Shown: piece after piece, positions 1-13,500 of the stretch
How the letters are laid out: each line of letters begins with the position of its first letter
How positions within the stretch are numbered: position 1 is the first letter of the stretch
Assembly (NCBI GenBank): GCA_012295275.1
Contig: CM022671.1
Location: 22,878,822-22,942,821 of the forward strand
Direction: 5' to 3'
From: Chrysomallon squamiferum
Taxonomy: Eukaryota; Mollusca; Gastropoda; Neomphalida; Peltospiridae
DNA: 64,000 nt
Notes under the pieces: model-generated
Database searches by the model: none
Told to the model about the DNA's origin: nothing
What the model saw: the letters and a program-made list of their open reading frames with translations, nothing else
Made by a program: the position numbers and the translations under genes

Positions 1-32
1 ATTTTAATTTATATATATATATTTTTACAATT

Positions 33-53
33 CTTCTTCTTCTTCTTCTTCTT

Positions 54-84
<31 letters not shown>

Positions 85-102
85 TTATTATTATTATTAT
101 TA
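33..102. repeat. (TTC)n then (TTA)n microsatellite
   Basis: A run of TTC/TCT triplets passes directly into TTA triplets, a compound trinucleotide microsatellite. Confidence 0.9.
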
Positions 103-1147
103 CTTATAGTGGGGAAGGGTATGCCTCCATATCTGGTATGAACGTTCTTTTTCATGCAAATAGTCTCTAGGGCTTTGACACGCCTATCTACTAGAAAACA
201 GCGATGGTAAATTGGCCTAATCTTAATAACTTTTCTCTATCTTCCTTCAGCCAGCTGGTTGTTTAGATATCTGTGTTGGTGTGAGATACTCACGGGTGAC
301 TAATTACTTCTTACTGGTTTGTAAAAGCAATTTTATATTAATAATCAACTAAACCGCAAGGAGAAAATAAAATTAATTTCGTTAAAGACCTAAATTACAA
401 AAGAGAGGGAAAAAAAAAAAAAAAAAAAAAAAATCGTTAAAACTTATATTAGAAGCATTCATCAAATTTGCAAAACCTCTCCGGATATAAACTCATTTAT
501 TTCTGACATACTGACATTCGGTTATTTTTATCTACGTTTAATTGTTCTATTTTCATCCAATTGTGTATACGAAATTGTTTATAGACTGAAGCTCTTTTCA
601 TCAGCCAATCTGTTGAATTTAGCTGAGATCAAAAGAAGGTGTGTTGAAAATGTGGGTGGCTCTGTATTGTTTTGCGTGTTGTTGTTTTTTCCTGAATGGT
701 ACGTAGTGAATGGAAAAATTTGGATTAAAACTATATTTGTTCCTTTTTACTCTTTTTTTTTCTAGACACACTGGAATAGACCTACTGACACTGTGACCTA
801 TAAATTTTATATTAATACGAAAATAGACGAAAAATCCCACCATAATGTCTCTAAATAAAGAGGAATAAAGTTATAGGGATGTAGTTGTGGGAGTTTTAAA
901 AAAATAAAAAAAAGAAGAAACGTTAATGTTAATTAAATGGACTAATCATTTTCTGTATGTTGCAAGATTAGATTTGAGATATTGCATTCTTTATTTCAGT
1001 AAGAACAGTTTCATTTTAGTTTTAACAAATAAACCGTAAGAGAAATGGTATGTGTTATAGTAAATGCAGACGAATTAATATTATGCTAAGTAATTTTATA
1101 ACGTTCAGATTAAACATCAACGAAATGGTGATTCAGTAAGCGATAAC

Positions 1148-1148
<1 letters not shown>

Positions 1149-1227
<79 letters not shown>
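1149..1227. repeat. (GA)n microsatellite
   Basis: About 80 bases of almost pure GA dinucleotide. Confidence 0.95.
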
Positions 1228-1230
<3 letters not shown>

Positions 1231-1597
1231 AGTATGTTGTAACATTGATAAAGTATTAATGAAAACTATTTTTTTTTCTTTATTTAAAATTTTATAATAA
1301 TACGAATTTTATTAATTTCAAACTAAGTTAGTTGAGCGCCATTTTATCTTTTGAATAATGGAAAAAATAAATGTGTGTAGATTGATTAAAATGAATTCTA
1401 TACGTAAACCAGATAAAAAATGTTTGATAAATCAAAAACAATTTTGCATTCCGTCTAGTGATGAACATTAATTAGACCGAACGTCACCAATAATAAAAAT
1501 AAAGGCGACAACGAAGAGAATTAATTGTCCAGAATACTGAAAAAATATTTTTTCTTTTTCTCCAGGCGAAATGTTCTTTTCTATTTCAATTAGAGAA

Positions 1598-1665
1598 TTT
1601 AAAAAAAAAAAAAAAAATAATAATACAAAAAAAAAAAAAAAAAACAAAAAAATAAATAAAAAAAA

Positions 1666-1716
<51 letters not shown>
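1598..1716. repeat. poly-A / (AATA)n low-complexity tract
   Basis: Poly-A blocks followed by about 15 copies of the AATA tetramer. The Leu/Phe/Ile-rich reverse frame across it is an artefact. Confidence 0.9.
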
Positions 1717-1717
<1 letters not shown>

Positions 1718-2650
1718 AATATTGTCATATTAAATAATTTCATTCTACTAATACTAATGACAGACCTGAGCTGATAATTTTTTTTTTTATATCTGTTTTT
1801 ATTTATTTATTTGAAATTATATTCAGTAATTCTCAATGGCAGCTATTTCTTTAATTTACTGTTTTCGGCAGACATCGATTAGTTTCGGTACTAAAGGGAG
1901 AAGTGGGGGAGATGTAAGGTTACAGAACATTTAACATAATCTTGTGACGTAACAGAGGCGGGAAACACAAATGGTTTAGTAATGGTGGTTCACATTTTTG
2001 TTGATCGTATGACACGCTAAAACCATCATATATTATTGAGTTCTTAGGTTATTTTTTGCAATGATATATATATAGCATATGTATTCTCAATACTGCATAA
2101 AGCGACAGTCTGAGCTAATGCTGGATACACGTTGTACTTTTCGGTTAGTGGCAAGTTGAGTTAAAATAAGAGACGCGCAGTAGAAAATGATTTTTACTAG
2201 CGGGAGTATGTCTAACTGGATCCGGACATTAAATCTGTTCAGGCCGTTACTGAAATAAGATTTAATTATAGTGGCGTGGGCGGCAATATGATGATCTTAT
2301 GTATCCAGAGATAACGTTATTTGATCATAGAGAACGTAACAAAATTAAAAAGGACAGCGATCGATCTAGCTAAATCATTTACCTTTTAAAACATACAGTT
2401 TTCCTACACAGAAGCATGTGACTTGTTCTCAGTTGACATTTAGCAGAGAAGGAACAAATTTCAAATCAGTAATTTCCCAATTTTCCAAACAACTAACGGT
2501 ACACAACAATATAATCCATCTTCTAGCAAATCTGCTTAGAAAGTGTAAATATTTATATATTTTAAAATAACAGTTTCGTTCTTTACTTTTCGTTATTTAA
2601 TTTGTATTTTATGTATATATTTAGGTTTAAAATACAATACCGGTCCCAAG

Positions 2651-2680
2651 CTAAACAGTCCTAAACGGTCCTAAACGGTC
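2651..2680. repeat. three tandem copies of a 10-bp unit
   Basis: CTAAACAGTC, CTAAACGGTC and CTAAACGGTC lie head to tail in otherwise unique DNA. Confidence 0.85.
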
Positions 2681-2967
2681 CGGTATTCATACATTGTACA
2701 ACGACATACCTACTACAAAATGCAACATTGACTACTGATACTACATCTACTATCTCAGTTGTGACAATAACAACAATGATTAACAAAACTGATATGCTAA
2801 TACCCTTGTTGGTTACGTAAAATAGCACTGTTGCCATTATTAACTAATATAATTTACACAAAACCGTAATTTTCTGTTTTTAATAAAATATCATAAGGAC
2901 ATATTGAGAATAGACCTCCCCAAAAAAAAAACAGAAAAATAACAATACAAAAAAACAAAAACAAACA

Positions 2968-3018
<51 letters not shown>
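2968..3018. repeat. (AAT)n microsatellite
   Basis: About 16 uninterrupted AAT triplets. Confidence 0.95.
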
Positions 3019-3550
3019 TTAAAAAACTACGAATACAAAAGAAAAAAAAAGTAGAACATATTGTTTTATTTTTATTTTATTTATGTTTTCTTTTAAAACA
3101 ACAGAATAAGGAAAAGAACACCATGAGAACAAAAAACAAAAAAAAAAAAAAAAACAGAACACTTCCTTTTTAATTTTATTTATTTATTTTCTTTTTAAAT
3201 AACAAAATAAGGAAAAGAAAAACAATTCAGCCATAACTTTCTCATTTCTACGGTTTCACTACATCCATTTCAGAATATCATATATCACAGAAATACGCAA
3301 AGAAGCCATTCATGCTCGAGAAGAAAAAATCGATTAGAAATGTTTTTGTTGTAATTGTATGTTTTAAAACTTATCGCATACATATTAGTTTTCTGTTTTA
3401 CACTTTCACTTAACAGTCAGTGGGTTGTTGTCATATGTCTTGTATCTAAACACAAAACCGCAGAATAAAGATGGGCGAATTATGATTATGCAAACTTAAT
3501 GTTTTTTTGCAAATAAAGTCTACATAGCACAGCCGGTATTAACGAAACTA

Positions 3551-3558
3551 TGACGTCA
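3551..3558. promoter_or_regulatory. full CRE palindrome TGACGTCA
   Basis: Exact 8-bp CREB/ATF consensus in a locally GC-richer, non-repetitive stretch (about 3530-4000). No gene start is recognised next to it, so its role is inferred only from the motif. Confidence 0.35.
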
Positions 3559-3741
3559 GAAGTGCCAACCAGATGCAAAGTTCGGGCGCCATCGTACTAA
3601 CCATCAAATCCATTTAGACGTCTTGACTTCTGTTCTGCGTACAGATTTCGGCTCTGCGACCGAAAGCAGCTATTAAATTAAATGAAATCTCCCAAGCCGA
3701 TCAAAAAGGGGACCATAGCAAAACGCGAATCCATCATTTCT

Positions 3742-3749
3742 TGACGTCA
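3742..3749. promoter_or_regulatory. full CRE palindrome TGACGTCA
   Basis: Second exact CREB/ATF consensus, about 190 bp from the first and in the same GC-richer unique stretch. Confidence 0.35.
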
Positions 3750-5036
3750 CTCTCTGTAGGTCACCGGGTTAGTGTGGTTCGACGTAACCAAGGTCGCAGC
3801 ACCTATCATTGACAAGTCATCTAATCAATCAACCTAGAATTACCCCTCGAACAACCTCCGGCTATGATACTACATTAATGTAATCTCTTACCGAGACAAG
3901 GTGCCTAAGACTGCCTCGGGTCAAGTGCACTAATATTATTGGTCTTTGAAAATTATTAAAGTAATAGCCGCACTCGGAAGGACTAGTGGTATCATGGAGG
4001 TTTGAATGTCCAGTTATTGGATATGTTAAAAAAAAAAGCATGACAGTGTGAAAGAAATTAATACTGGTTGTTTCCAGATGAAAGGTTTTTGTTGAAGTTT
4101 AGGAAGCACGGGACAATTTATATTAAACAAACAGGGGAAAACATACCATCAGTTTTGAAAAAGTACTAATCTATAGCTTATCTTTCGAGATGATTATTAG
4201 GATGCAATAATCCTGAAAAAAAAAAAAAAAAAAATAAAAAAAAAAAAATATGTACAGAATATTTACGTGAAATAAAGCCAGTATCTTCCAAGAACGTGCA
4301 GTTCCAGTAAAATGTAATATAAATAGGCAAAACTGTATTATTTCATTCTTTCTCATTTATATAACAGTTTTTCATTTATTAATAAGCGTGACGACTTGCA
4401 CGTATTTGTTTTGCTGAAATGTTCCATTTACGTCAAATTTCGAACATTGTGTTGGGATGTGTAATCAAGCTTGTGTAACATGTCCTGTGTTATTTTGTTC
4501 AAAATAATTACATCAATAAACCTTTCAAAATATCAACTGTAATTCGCTTTTTTATGGTTCACGTCAGAAACCGACGAATTTGTGGAGATAAATCATATGG
4601 TAATAATAACATCTATTAACATTTGTTTGTACTTTTTTGTTCTTGTTCAAGCGTCATTAGCTCAATAAAACTTTAATGGCATGCCAACACAAGCAAAAAG
4701 AAGACGAAAAAAAAAAAAAAAGTCTAGTTACCAGTTACCAAATAACAGGTCAGATAAAGAAAGAATAACAAAAATCAAGACTTGTATGAATTTATCACTA
4801 ATTATTAACTTGATTGTTTATGTATGTATGCATTTATGTATGTATGGCTGGTTTCCCTCCGGCTAAAATAAATTAATAAATGAATGAATGAATAAATAAG
4901 TCAGTGTCCACATGTGTACCCTGTCGTGCTCTGAATGATATTCGAGCTGAACTCGATATCAGCTTCACAGCTTAGTTTACCGACACAGTGGATATGGCGC
5001 AAAGCATCAGTGAAGAGATAGCCATACCGAGAACTG

Positions 5037-5068
5037 TATGTATGCATGTATGTATGTATGTGTATGTA

Positions 5069-5104
<36 letters not shown>

Positions 5105-5122
5105 TGTATGCATGCATGTATA
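5037..5122. repeat. (TATG)n microsatellite
   Basis: Tetranucleotide TATG/TGTA array with CATG variants. A smaller related patch lies near 4821-4845. Confidence 0.9.
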
Positions 5123-5772
5123 TAATTAATGAAACAAAAGTTGCTTTGTTTCATTGCAAACAGAAATAATAATAATAATTAAAAAAAGGAATTAAATAAA
5201 TAAAAACAAAAAAAAAAAATGTGAACAAAAAATATACTTCCACTTTGCTGTTAAGCTCCTCTCACTAATTAAACATGATGCGCACTTCACCTGCTAATTT
5301 ATTTCAAGTGAATGCCATTAAGTATTGATTCGTATTGATTTCCAGTTCCTTAATTAATTTACCATTCCGCATTTTCATCTAGCGTCTAGTCCTAGCCGTA
5401 ATTTCATTTCTATTCTGAATTTTATTTACAGCCATGCACATCAGACTTTCTTTCAGCGTTTAGACCCCCAAGAGAGGCATTTGACTGAAACAAAAAAATA
5501 CAATTAAATGCACATCATTGCAGACAGTAATAAATAAATCTCTTGTTGCTTTTAGTGTTAGTTATACAATTCTTTCCCACAAACAATTTCGAGGCAATCA
5601 TACAATAATTTCCGGACCGGATACCAAAAGGAAACATTTTTCTGCCGTATGACCGACTTTAAATCATGGCTTCTTTTCACTAGTGCTGTTATTAATGTTA
5701 TTTCGCACGGAAACATCAGAACTGTCCTCGCAAGTGCTTGATATCTGATTCCTAAATCTTCCATTACACTTG

Positions 5773-5789
5773 CGTCATCGATGACGTCA
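5773..5789. promoter_or_regulatory. nested palindromes with full CRE
   Basis: CGTCATCGATGACG is a perfect 14-bp palindrome (5773-5786). It overlaps an exact TGACGTCA (5782-5789). Binding is inferred from the CREB/ATF consensus only. Confidence 0.35.
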
Positions 5790-6199
5790 TACGGACATTA
5801 AGAAACTAAGTATAGATCTCGAGTGGCGTCTGAAAGCTGGCATTCTGATCATTGGCAATGAAATATATCAATGAAGGAAAAATTATTCATTTTCTATAAT
5901 GACCAGTATCGAGATACGAAATGGAAACATTTTGCCATTTGACACGTGTGTCGTCTGAATTTGACTGATAAATCTAAATTAAAAAAAAAGAAAGAAAGAA
6001 AAAAAAAAGACTGAAGATAGAAGATAAACGTATTAGGAGGCCTGTACAAATTTATCAAATAGAAAACTGAGCATCGTAATTTAAAAAACCTTTGGCAGTA
6101 ACGACAGGTCGAATAGCTTGCTTATTATCATCACTTGAGTTGTCATTTTAAAATAAATAAATAAAAAAATTTAAAAATAAAAAATAAAAAAATAAATAC

Positions 6200-6234
<35 letters not shown>

Positions 6235-6617
6235 AAAAAATAAAAAATAATAATAATAATAAAATAAAGAAGATGAAGAAGAAAAAGGTCATGGAACCAG
6301 TAAATTGCAATTTAGTAAGTTACAGAATAACATACGTCTTTAATTTCCTCCTTGAGGTAAAGAAATGTGAAAAAGAACTGCAGCTTCCCGTTTCTTCCTA
6401 TTTATTTATTCTCTAGTTCTAATTTTTATTTATTCATTAACTTGTTTACTTATTTCTTTTTTAAATAAAATATGAGCTAAAATGCACTTCTCCGGTACAG
6501 TTTAAAACACACACACACACACAGAAACATACACACGATAACACACAAATATAATGAATGACTGGACTCATCCAAGCATTAAATAACGTATTCAAGAATT
6601 TAATATAGAATTTTGTA

Positions 6618-6664
<47 letters not shown>

Positions 6665-6672
6665 TGATGATG

Positions 6673-6705
<33 letters not shown>

Positions 6706-6711
6706 TTAGAC
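6618..6711. repeat. (AAT)n/(ATG)n microsatellite
   Basis: AAT triplets interrupted by a short GATGATGAT block. Confidence 0.95.
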
Positions 6712-7298
6712 CTTTGTCACTTCATAAATATTCAATTTCTGCTGGTTATGTAAGACTAAAGCTTTCTTTCGTGTATTTCTGTATACATACATACATCCGT
6801 ATAAAAACAATGTAATATCTATCATTATTTAATGAATAATTCACAATGAATCTAGGAATTTCGATTTTGTGAGAAGACGGCGGCATTATCTCATTTATTA
6901 AACTGCTTTTGATATACAGCACAAATAGAAAATAAATAGAAAGTCTGTCGATTTTTTAAGTATCTTCTTTATTACGTTTATAATTTGTTTTTTTGTTTTT
7001 TTCTGAATATTTGTCTAATTATAAGAAATCGATAAATCGATCTTAAAATAGGCTCTTCTTAGCTAATGCTGGGATGATTCCTTCCAATATTCTGCCTTTT
7101 ATAAAATACGTTGAGTAGAATATATTATATTGTGGTATTTATTAATTTTAATACATCTTGCATTTACCGTAATACCTGCAGCATTTGTAACAGTTATATT
7201 TCTATGAAGTCACTAATAAGATATTATTTTATTTATTTATTTTTTATTTTATGTATATCTGTATGTACATACTGTTTTGTTTTCTACGCGTGTGCCTT

Positions 7299-7300
<2 letters not shown>

Positions 7301-7344
<44 letters not shown>
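7301..7344. repeat. (TC)n microsatellite
   Basis: Pure TC dinucleotide run, followed downstream by (AC)n and by two 18-bp direct copies at 7381-7416. Confidence 0.95.
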
Positions 7345-7348
<4 letters not shown>

Positions 7349-7662
7349 AACACACACATATGTATATATACTGAATATATATTAATATACAGATAGATAT
7401 TAATATACAGATAGATACACACACACACACACACGACAAATCTGACCTGTGCGTTAGACTGACCCACGGACGTGTTACCTGTCACATTTGTCTAGAACCC
7501 TTAAGCAACATCACCTTGTTAATGGTTACTGTATCAAGTACTTCTGTAATAATACCTGACATTTGTTAAATCAGTTCGTATCATTAATTTTTCATTTCTA
7601 ATATTCATAATAATAATAATTATTATTATTATTATAATTGTAATAAATATATAAATAATTAA

Positions 7663-7693
<31 letters not shown>

Positions 7694-8574
7694 AAACACA
7701 AATAAATAAATAAAATCCCATTACGATTTATTCAAGTAAATTATTAAAATTGTAGAATATTTTAGTATTGCGTTCTCTGAAATATGACACATACCCTACG
7801 TATGTTTTCCTTTTTTGGGGGTTATAAAAAAATATAAAAAAATAAAAAATAATAAAAAGTCCGGATAACTATCTAAAAACGGAAACACTATTGTCAGCAG
7901 TAAAAACGAGTGATTTATTAAATGAAATTTTATATTTGGGTCATAATACTTACGCTGTGTTAATAATGCTTATTTCCGATGTTACCTCATTACACGAAAT
8001 AAAGTTAAATAACATAGAAACCAAGCTACAAAAAGCGATCGTTCTGTGGTTCTTTATTAATATTCTACATCTAAAGAGCAATGAGGTTTACACGAGTGTC
8101 TGTATCAATAATAAACTCTTAATTTAACCACTGGTATTCCTCAGCTTTAAAAAGAAAAGCCATTTGATCCAATTTCCAGCGGCTATTAACTGACGGAGAT
8201 AACCATTCTTAAGGTTTTTACGGTATACCGTATTTAATGGTATCAAAATAAGATGAAGAATCGAATTATATTAACGATTTGACAAATACTTAAACTACCG
8301 GTCTATTTAGAAACTGTAAGCTTGGTGATTTCCATGACAATCACGTAGAAAAGATGGTCTTTTGGGAATCATTTGTCAAATTAAACCGTTCTGTATCTGT
8401 GATTTTTGAATGACGAACGAATTTAGCCAGACGAAGAGCGATCAGACTGAACAGTACAATCTTGTGTTATCTGTTCCGTCAAATTAAAGTGAATCGATGT
8501 CCGATTCTTCAAAAACCGGGTGACCGAATATGGTTGGGTTGCATTTGTTCAGAAACAAGAACCTGGCTTCTAAA

Positions 8575-8805
8575 AACGATATGACATTTGAACTTACATT
8601 ATGTACTCAAGAGAATAGATGCATTGCTTGAATTTACATAGTGTTTTCCAGACTGATACGATGTTTGAAAGTATTCTAGACAGAGGCGATGTTTGAATTA
8701 ATATTGCGTATTCGAAACAGGTACGATGTTACGGACTTACGTAGTAGTACTTTCTAGACGAAATAGATTGTTTGAACTTACATAGCATATTCGAGAGAGA
8801 GATGA
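8575..8805. repeat. degenerate tandem repeat, unit about 30-45 bp
   Basis: Successive diverged units share a core like CGATGTTTGAACTTACATAG followed by a TATTCGAGACAGA-like tail. Recognisable cores start near 8578, 8628, 8659, 8687, 8722 and 8768. Spacing is irregular and identity is partial, so this looks like an old minisatellite that has decayed. Confidence 0.55.
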
Positions 8806-9015
8806 TTTCCAATAGCAGCGTCCTTTGGAGACAAACGAGAGAATAGTCATTTTCACTTTTACTTTTTAAAACGGGAGAAATAAATTATGTGGTGTTATTA
8901 AATGATAAAAATATAACATTTTCATTAAGCATGAAGCCTATCAGTGGTAGCCTAATAATTTTAATGCCGTTTTTTAAATTTTTCTTCTTTTTATATTCAT
9001 TTAAAATTAAATTAA

Positions 9016-9050
<35 letters not shown>

Positions 9051-9225
9051 GGCAGTCATTTTAAACTGGTTACTTTAAGCTAATTTTAAACAGAGACGAT
9101 CACGCAAAATTCCATTTAACCGAAAATTTTCGTGAACAGCATTAATTTTATTCTTCCCACGCACTAACTGATCCAAGATGATTTTCCGATATGCAGTTAC
9201 GCTATTTACTTACAAATGAATTATA

Positions 9226-9285
<60 letters not shown>
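9226..9285. repeat. (AAT)n microsatellite
   Basis: About 20 AAT triplets. A shorter array of the same triplet is at 9017-9050. Confidence 0.95.
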
Positions 9286-9287
<2 letters not shown>

Positions 9288-10503
9288 GAAAAAGAAATAA
9301 GAATAAAAAAAACAGTTTAAGGTTTATCAATAAGGATCAAGTCTGTAACTCACAACTGGTATGTTAATTGTCTGTTCTCTGTACAGAAGTATGGATACAA
9401 ATATTCATTACTCTAAAGAAATAAATAAAAACTGAATAATTCTAAGCAAAAAACGAAACAATGTGTCACTGGCATGCATCATGAAATAAAATAATGTATA
9501 TAAAAAAATTCGGTTATTGATCCATTCAGTTAACATCGTCCTCAGCTGTTTTTGTTTTATGAATGAATTACAAATATATTTTTTCCCGATCTTATTACAA
9601 TGCTGTAAAAGTTGTATGCATGCAATGATGAACGTACAATGAAAGGTATGTACGCCTCCGATAATATGCTAAACATCCTGGCTTATATAGATGATTTTGA
9701 GCAATTTCGACCCTATAATGTACTATCCGCATTCACAAATTTCAAATCTCGAATGTATTACAGTTTTCATTTTTTTTAATGCTTAGATGGGGATGTTTTC
9801 TCTAATTCTGTATGACCAAAGTAATTTTTATTATTTATTATGGAAGGCTTTCATAAATATATTTTTTGATATGCAGAGTAACGTAGCTAAAATGTACAGA
9901 GAAAAATATTTCCATTTGGTTTTATTTGGCACTGAACTTAATTACTGGCTGTATTTATAACAACTACAACAATAATAATAATAAAAATATAGTATAGGCT
10001 TCACGTTTACATAATTTTCTTTCAAGAAAACAAACACATGGTATCGAGTTTATTAAAACATGTCTAAAAACATGTATTAATTTTAATAAACATCTTGGGT
10101 ATAAACAAAAAGGCTATAAATACTTTTACTTAAAATTGTGATAAATTTTTTTTTTTTTTTTTTTTTAGAAATAACGAAAAAAGACATTCCTAAAAGCTTA
10201 TAACATTCTTCTCTCTCTCTTTTTTTTTTTTTTTTTTTTAAATGCCATCATTTGTATTTTCATAATTTGTTTTCTTTTTCAATTTGGTTTCATGTTTACA
10301 TAAATCATCACAGAAATAAATGTACTGGAAGACAAAATCATATATATTAACACTCCATCAAATAACGGTAATTTCTTTCACTGAATTATTCTGAAGTACT
10401 TAAACATGATCTGCTCAGAATGACTCCTCTCTAAGGGTTTTAAATTTTCCACTGACATTAGCACATTCTGTAATAACTAATGAATATTTATAACAGTCAA
10501 ATG

Positions 10504-13500
10504 TCACTCTTCAAACAACATCTTCACAAGATCATCTTTAGCACACTGTTCTTCTTCTAGTCTCTGTGGCTGAAGAACAATTATTAAATAAGTGCAATAA
10601 TTGTAAACAGTTCGACTGTTTCAATATACTGGAATATTGTTAACATCTGCACATTTGTAAATGAGAATTAATTAAGAACATTTTTTTTTTTTGTACATAA
10701 AAGTTCTATTAAATAAATATAACATAACATCCCAAGACTCAAAGAAAAATTTACAGTTAAAGAATATATATGTATAAAAATTTAATTTGAGCAGGCAAAT
10801 GGTGATTATTATTATTATTTTTTTTTTTTATCAAAATCAAATTATATTTCAAATCATATACTTCAGGGGGGTCACTGTTGATTATAATTTTTTCAATGAT
10901 AAGCACTGCTGAAGGTCACCTGGTAATAACTAACATATTTCTTGAAGTGATGTGAAATAAAAATTGAATAACTAAAATTTATAACTACAAAATAATACTG
11001 GATTTATTTCTAATGTATTTTTATGCATATGTTTTAAATGCTTCACAACTGTTTTTCCTAAGACAAGTAGTAAGCCTATTAATTTATGAAACAAGGGAAG
11101 TAACCAACAAACTTTTGGTTAATCAAGAATTGTACACTTTTCTCGTGATACAGATTAACTGAAATAATTCCACATAAACAGTCATGTAACTTTAAATTAT
11201 AATTTATCTGTGAGTAAGTATTTAATATGAAGAAATGTTTTTAGCAGATATAATCTTTTGTGGGAGATGTCATTAAAAAAAAAACATAAACCTACGAAAA
11301 CACACGATGAAAAAACCCAAAATATATATATATATAAAAAAATTAAAAATTAATACCGTTCCAATCTTGATTAATGTTGGTACTGATTTTAGCTTTAACT
11401 GCGGATCTGTCCTAAATGCATTACCTTGGTCTTTCCAGCTATAAAAAAATAAAAAAATAAAGTAAAATAATTTAAAATAAAAACAATTATTAACAGCATT
11501 AACTATAAAACATTTATGAAAATATTTTTAATAACTATTTAATCATAATAATTGTGCAAAAAAACCAGTTACTCAATTAAATTATTTATTAATTTAAGAA
11601 TTTTATCTTCTGTCACTATTAAAATTTAAAAATAATTTAAATTATATTACCCAGCAAGCATAAAATGTACATACTAAGCAACACCAATCACTTACTAAGG
11701 TTTGTCACCAACACTGCAGTGAATAAAAACAGCATCATCAGGTGCATATTGTTTATTTCTTTCTATAACTGGTTGAGCTAAAACAGAAATAAGCTTAATG
11801 AAAATTTGTAATTTAGCACAAAATAAAATAATATATATATAATACAACTGACAGTGTCTACAATTACCTTTTTAAATGAAAGTTTTTATCAATTTTCTCT
11901 ATCAGTGACAAAACAGAAATATGTTAAGAAAATTCATGTTTTTATCAAGTACTGAATAACTGGAGTATCTGAAATAGTACATATGGGTCATTCCGTGTCA
12001 AATCACCCAATGGTTTAAACCCGACCGTCTCAGATTTTTATGAAACTTGGTATACTTGTTGACTGGGATCCCACAGCACCAAATCTGAAATGTTAGCCCA
12101 ATCAGACCAGTGGTGTGGGAGATACGGCCCACGGAATTTTGAGATTTTTGCCAAAAATGGGTGTGACCACCAACCTTAGAACCCTCATATCTCAGGAACT
12201 ACTGGGCCAATCTTCATAAAATTTATTGTTAGAAAGGCAAAATGACAAGGATACCAAATCTGCCATTTTTGTTTAGTTTGGAAAATATTGGAGTACCTTG
12301 ACCTTTTGACCTTTGCTATGACCTTGAAATTGACCGTGTGGATCACGTGATCTTGAGATGACCTTTATTGAAATTTAATCTCCCACATGTTAACTAAAAC
12401 ATATAAAAGTTTCCTGGGTGTAATATTTTTTGTTTAGCCACAATATAGATTTAAAAAATGCACATACATGAAAATAACACCTTTTCAGCCATTAACATCT
12501 GATTGACTAAAACCTGAATGATCATTTCTGGATTCTAGGAATCACCATCTCTCTTGATCATCAAGTGAGACATTGTAGGCCTACATGTATGCATAAAGTT
12601 CACATATAAAAGTTTCCTGGGTATAATATTTTTTGTTTAGCCATAATAGAGATTAAACAAATGCATACCTGCATGGATGCTTGATACAATGCATTACAAT
12701 GTACATTTTCTCTGACTAAAAACTCATCTTTGGAGTTAAAATCCACCTGACATGTCTGAAGGAACGCCTGAAGGATATGAAAAGATGCCAAATGGCATGA
12801 CATGTTCTACACAATCAGGCTCAAAGGGTTAACAGGAAGTGATTCTTCAGGCAGGTCAGGAACTCCTTTAGATTCCCTGGTGCAATCCCCATTTAGCACA
12901 TGGCAATTTGAAGTTTAAGACAAAGAAGTTTCTTCATCTGCATTTCTTTGACAATCTGAAGCTTTTTAAGTTGGACACAATGTCAGATGTTGATATATAA
13001 ACAATATTTTTATTTTATAAAACCTATTAAGTAATTTTATCATGTCATGTGGGCCTTGCCATTGGTTTTGAACAAGGTTTCAGTCAACAACAGTACAACC
13101 CAGTCTGATATCAGACATCATCAAGTGATGTACTGCATAATGTATTTGTACACCAAGTCTTCGGCACAGAGTATGAACAAGGTCTACCTTCACCTTAATA
13201 AACTGAAATTTATACTCGAGAAGATTGACATAAATGCCCAAGACTTGTGGGCCTTTGGCAATAACACATGTACTCTGCTGCCATTTTATGACCTGCTTAA
13301 CTTTACTGAAAGGGTTTCAGGATTTGATTTAATATTTAGGAAAGCACTGACTTTGTTCTATTGAATTGAAGGTGCAGGCCAATACTGAAAATCCTTATTT
13401 CTTCCAGGGCTAACTGCAGCTTTAACTCTCCTGAAAATGTGTGTTATCAACACCATCATATCAAAAAGGAGTTGTTGCGAAGTGTATGGAAAACTGAGGA

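Larger units (their letters stand above)
1..10503. other. gene-free left flank
   Basis: I find no supported gene in this 10.5 kb. Open frames are short and mostly low-complexity (poly-A, AATA, GA or TATG translations). It holds many microsatellites, a decayed tandem repeat near 8.6-8.8 kb, a three-copy 10-bp repeat (2651-2680), a two-copy 18-bp repeat (7381-7416) and a somewhat GC-richer unique stretch near 3.5-4.0 kb with CRE palindromes. A 78-codon frame at 7891-8127 has no recognisable domain and is probably chance. Confidence 0.6.

Noticed and set aside
7891-8127. 78-codon plus-strand frame
   Set aside because: No domain or homologue recognised and no supporting splice or promoter context; likely chance.
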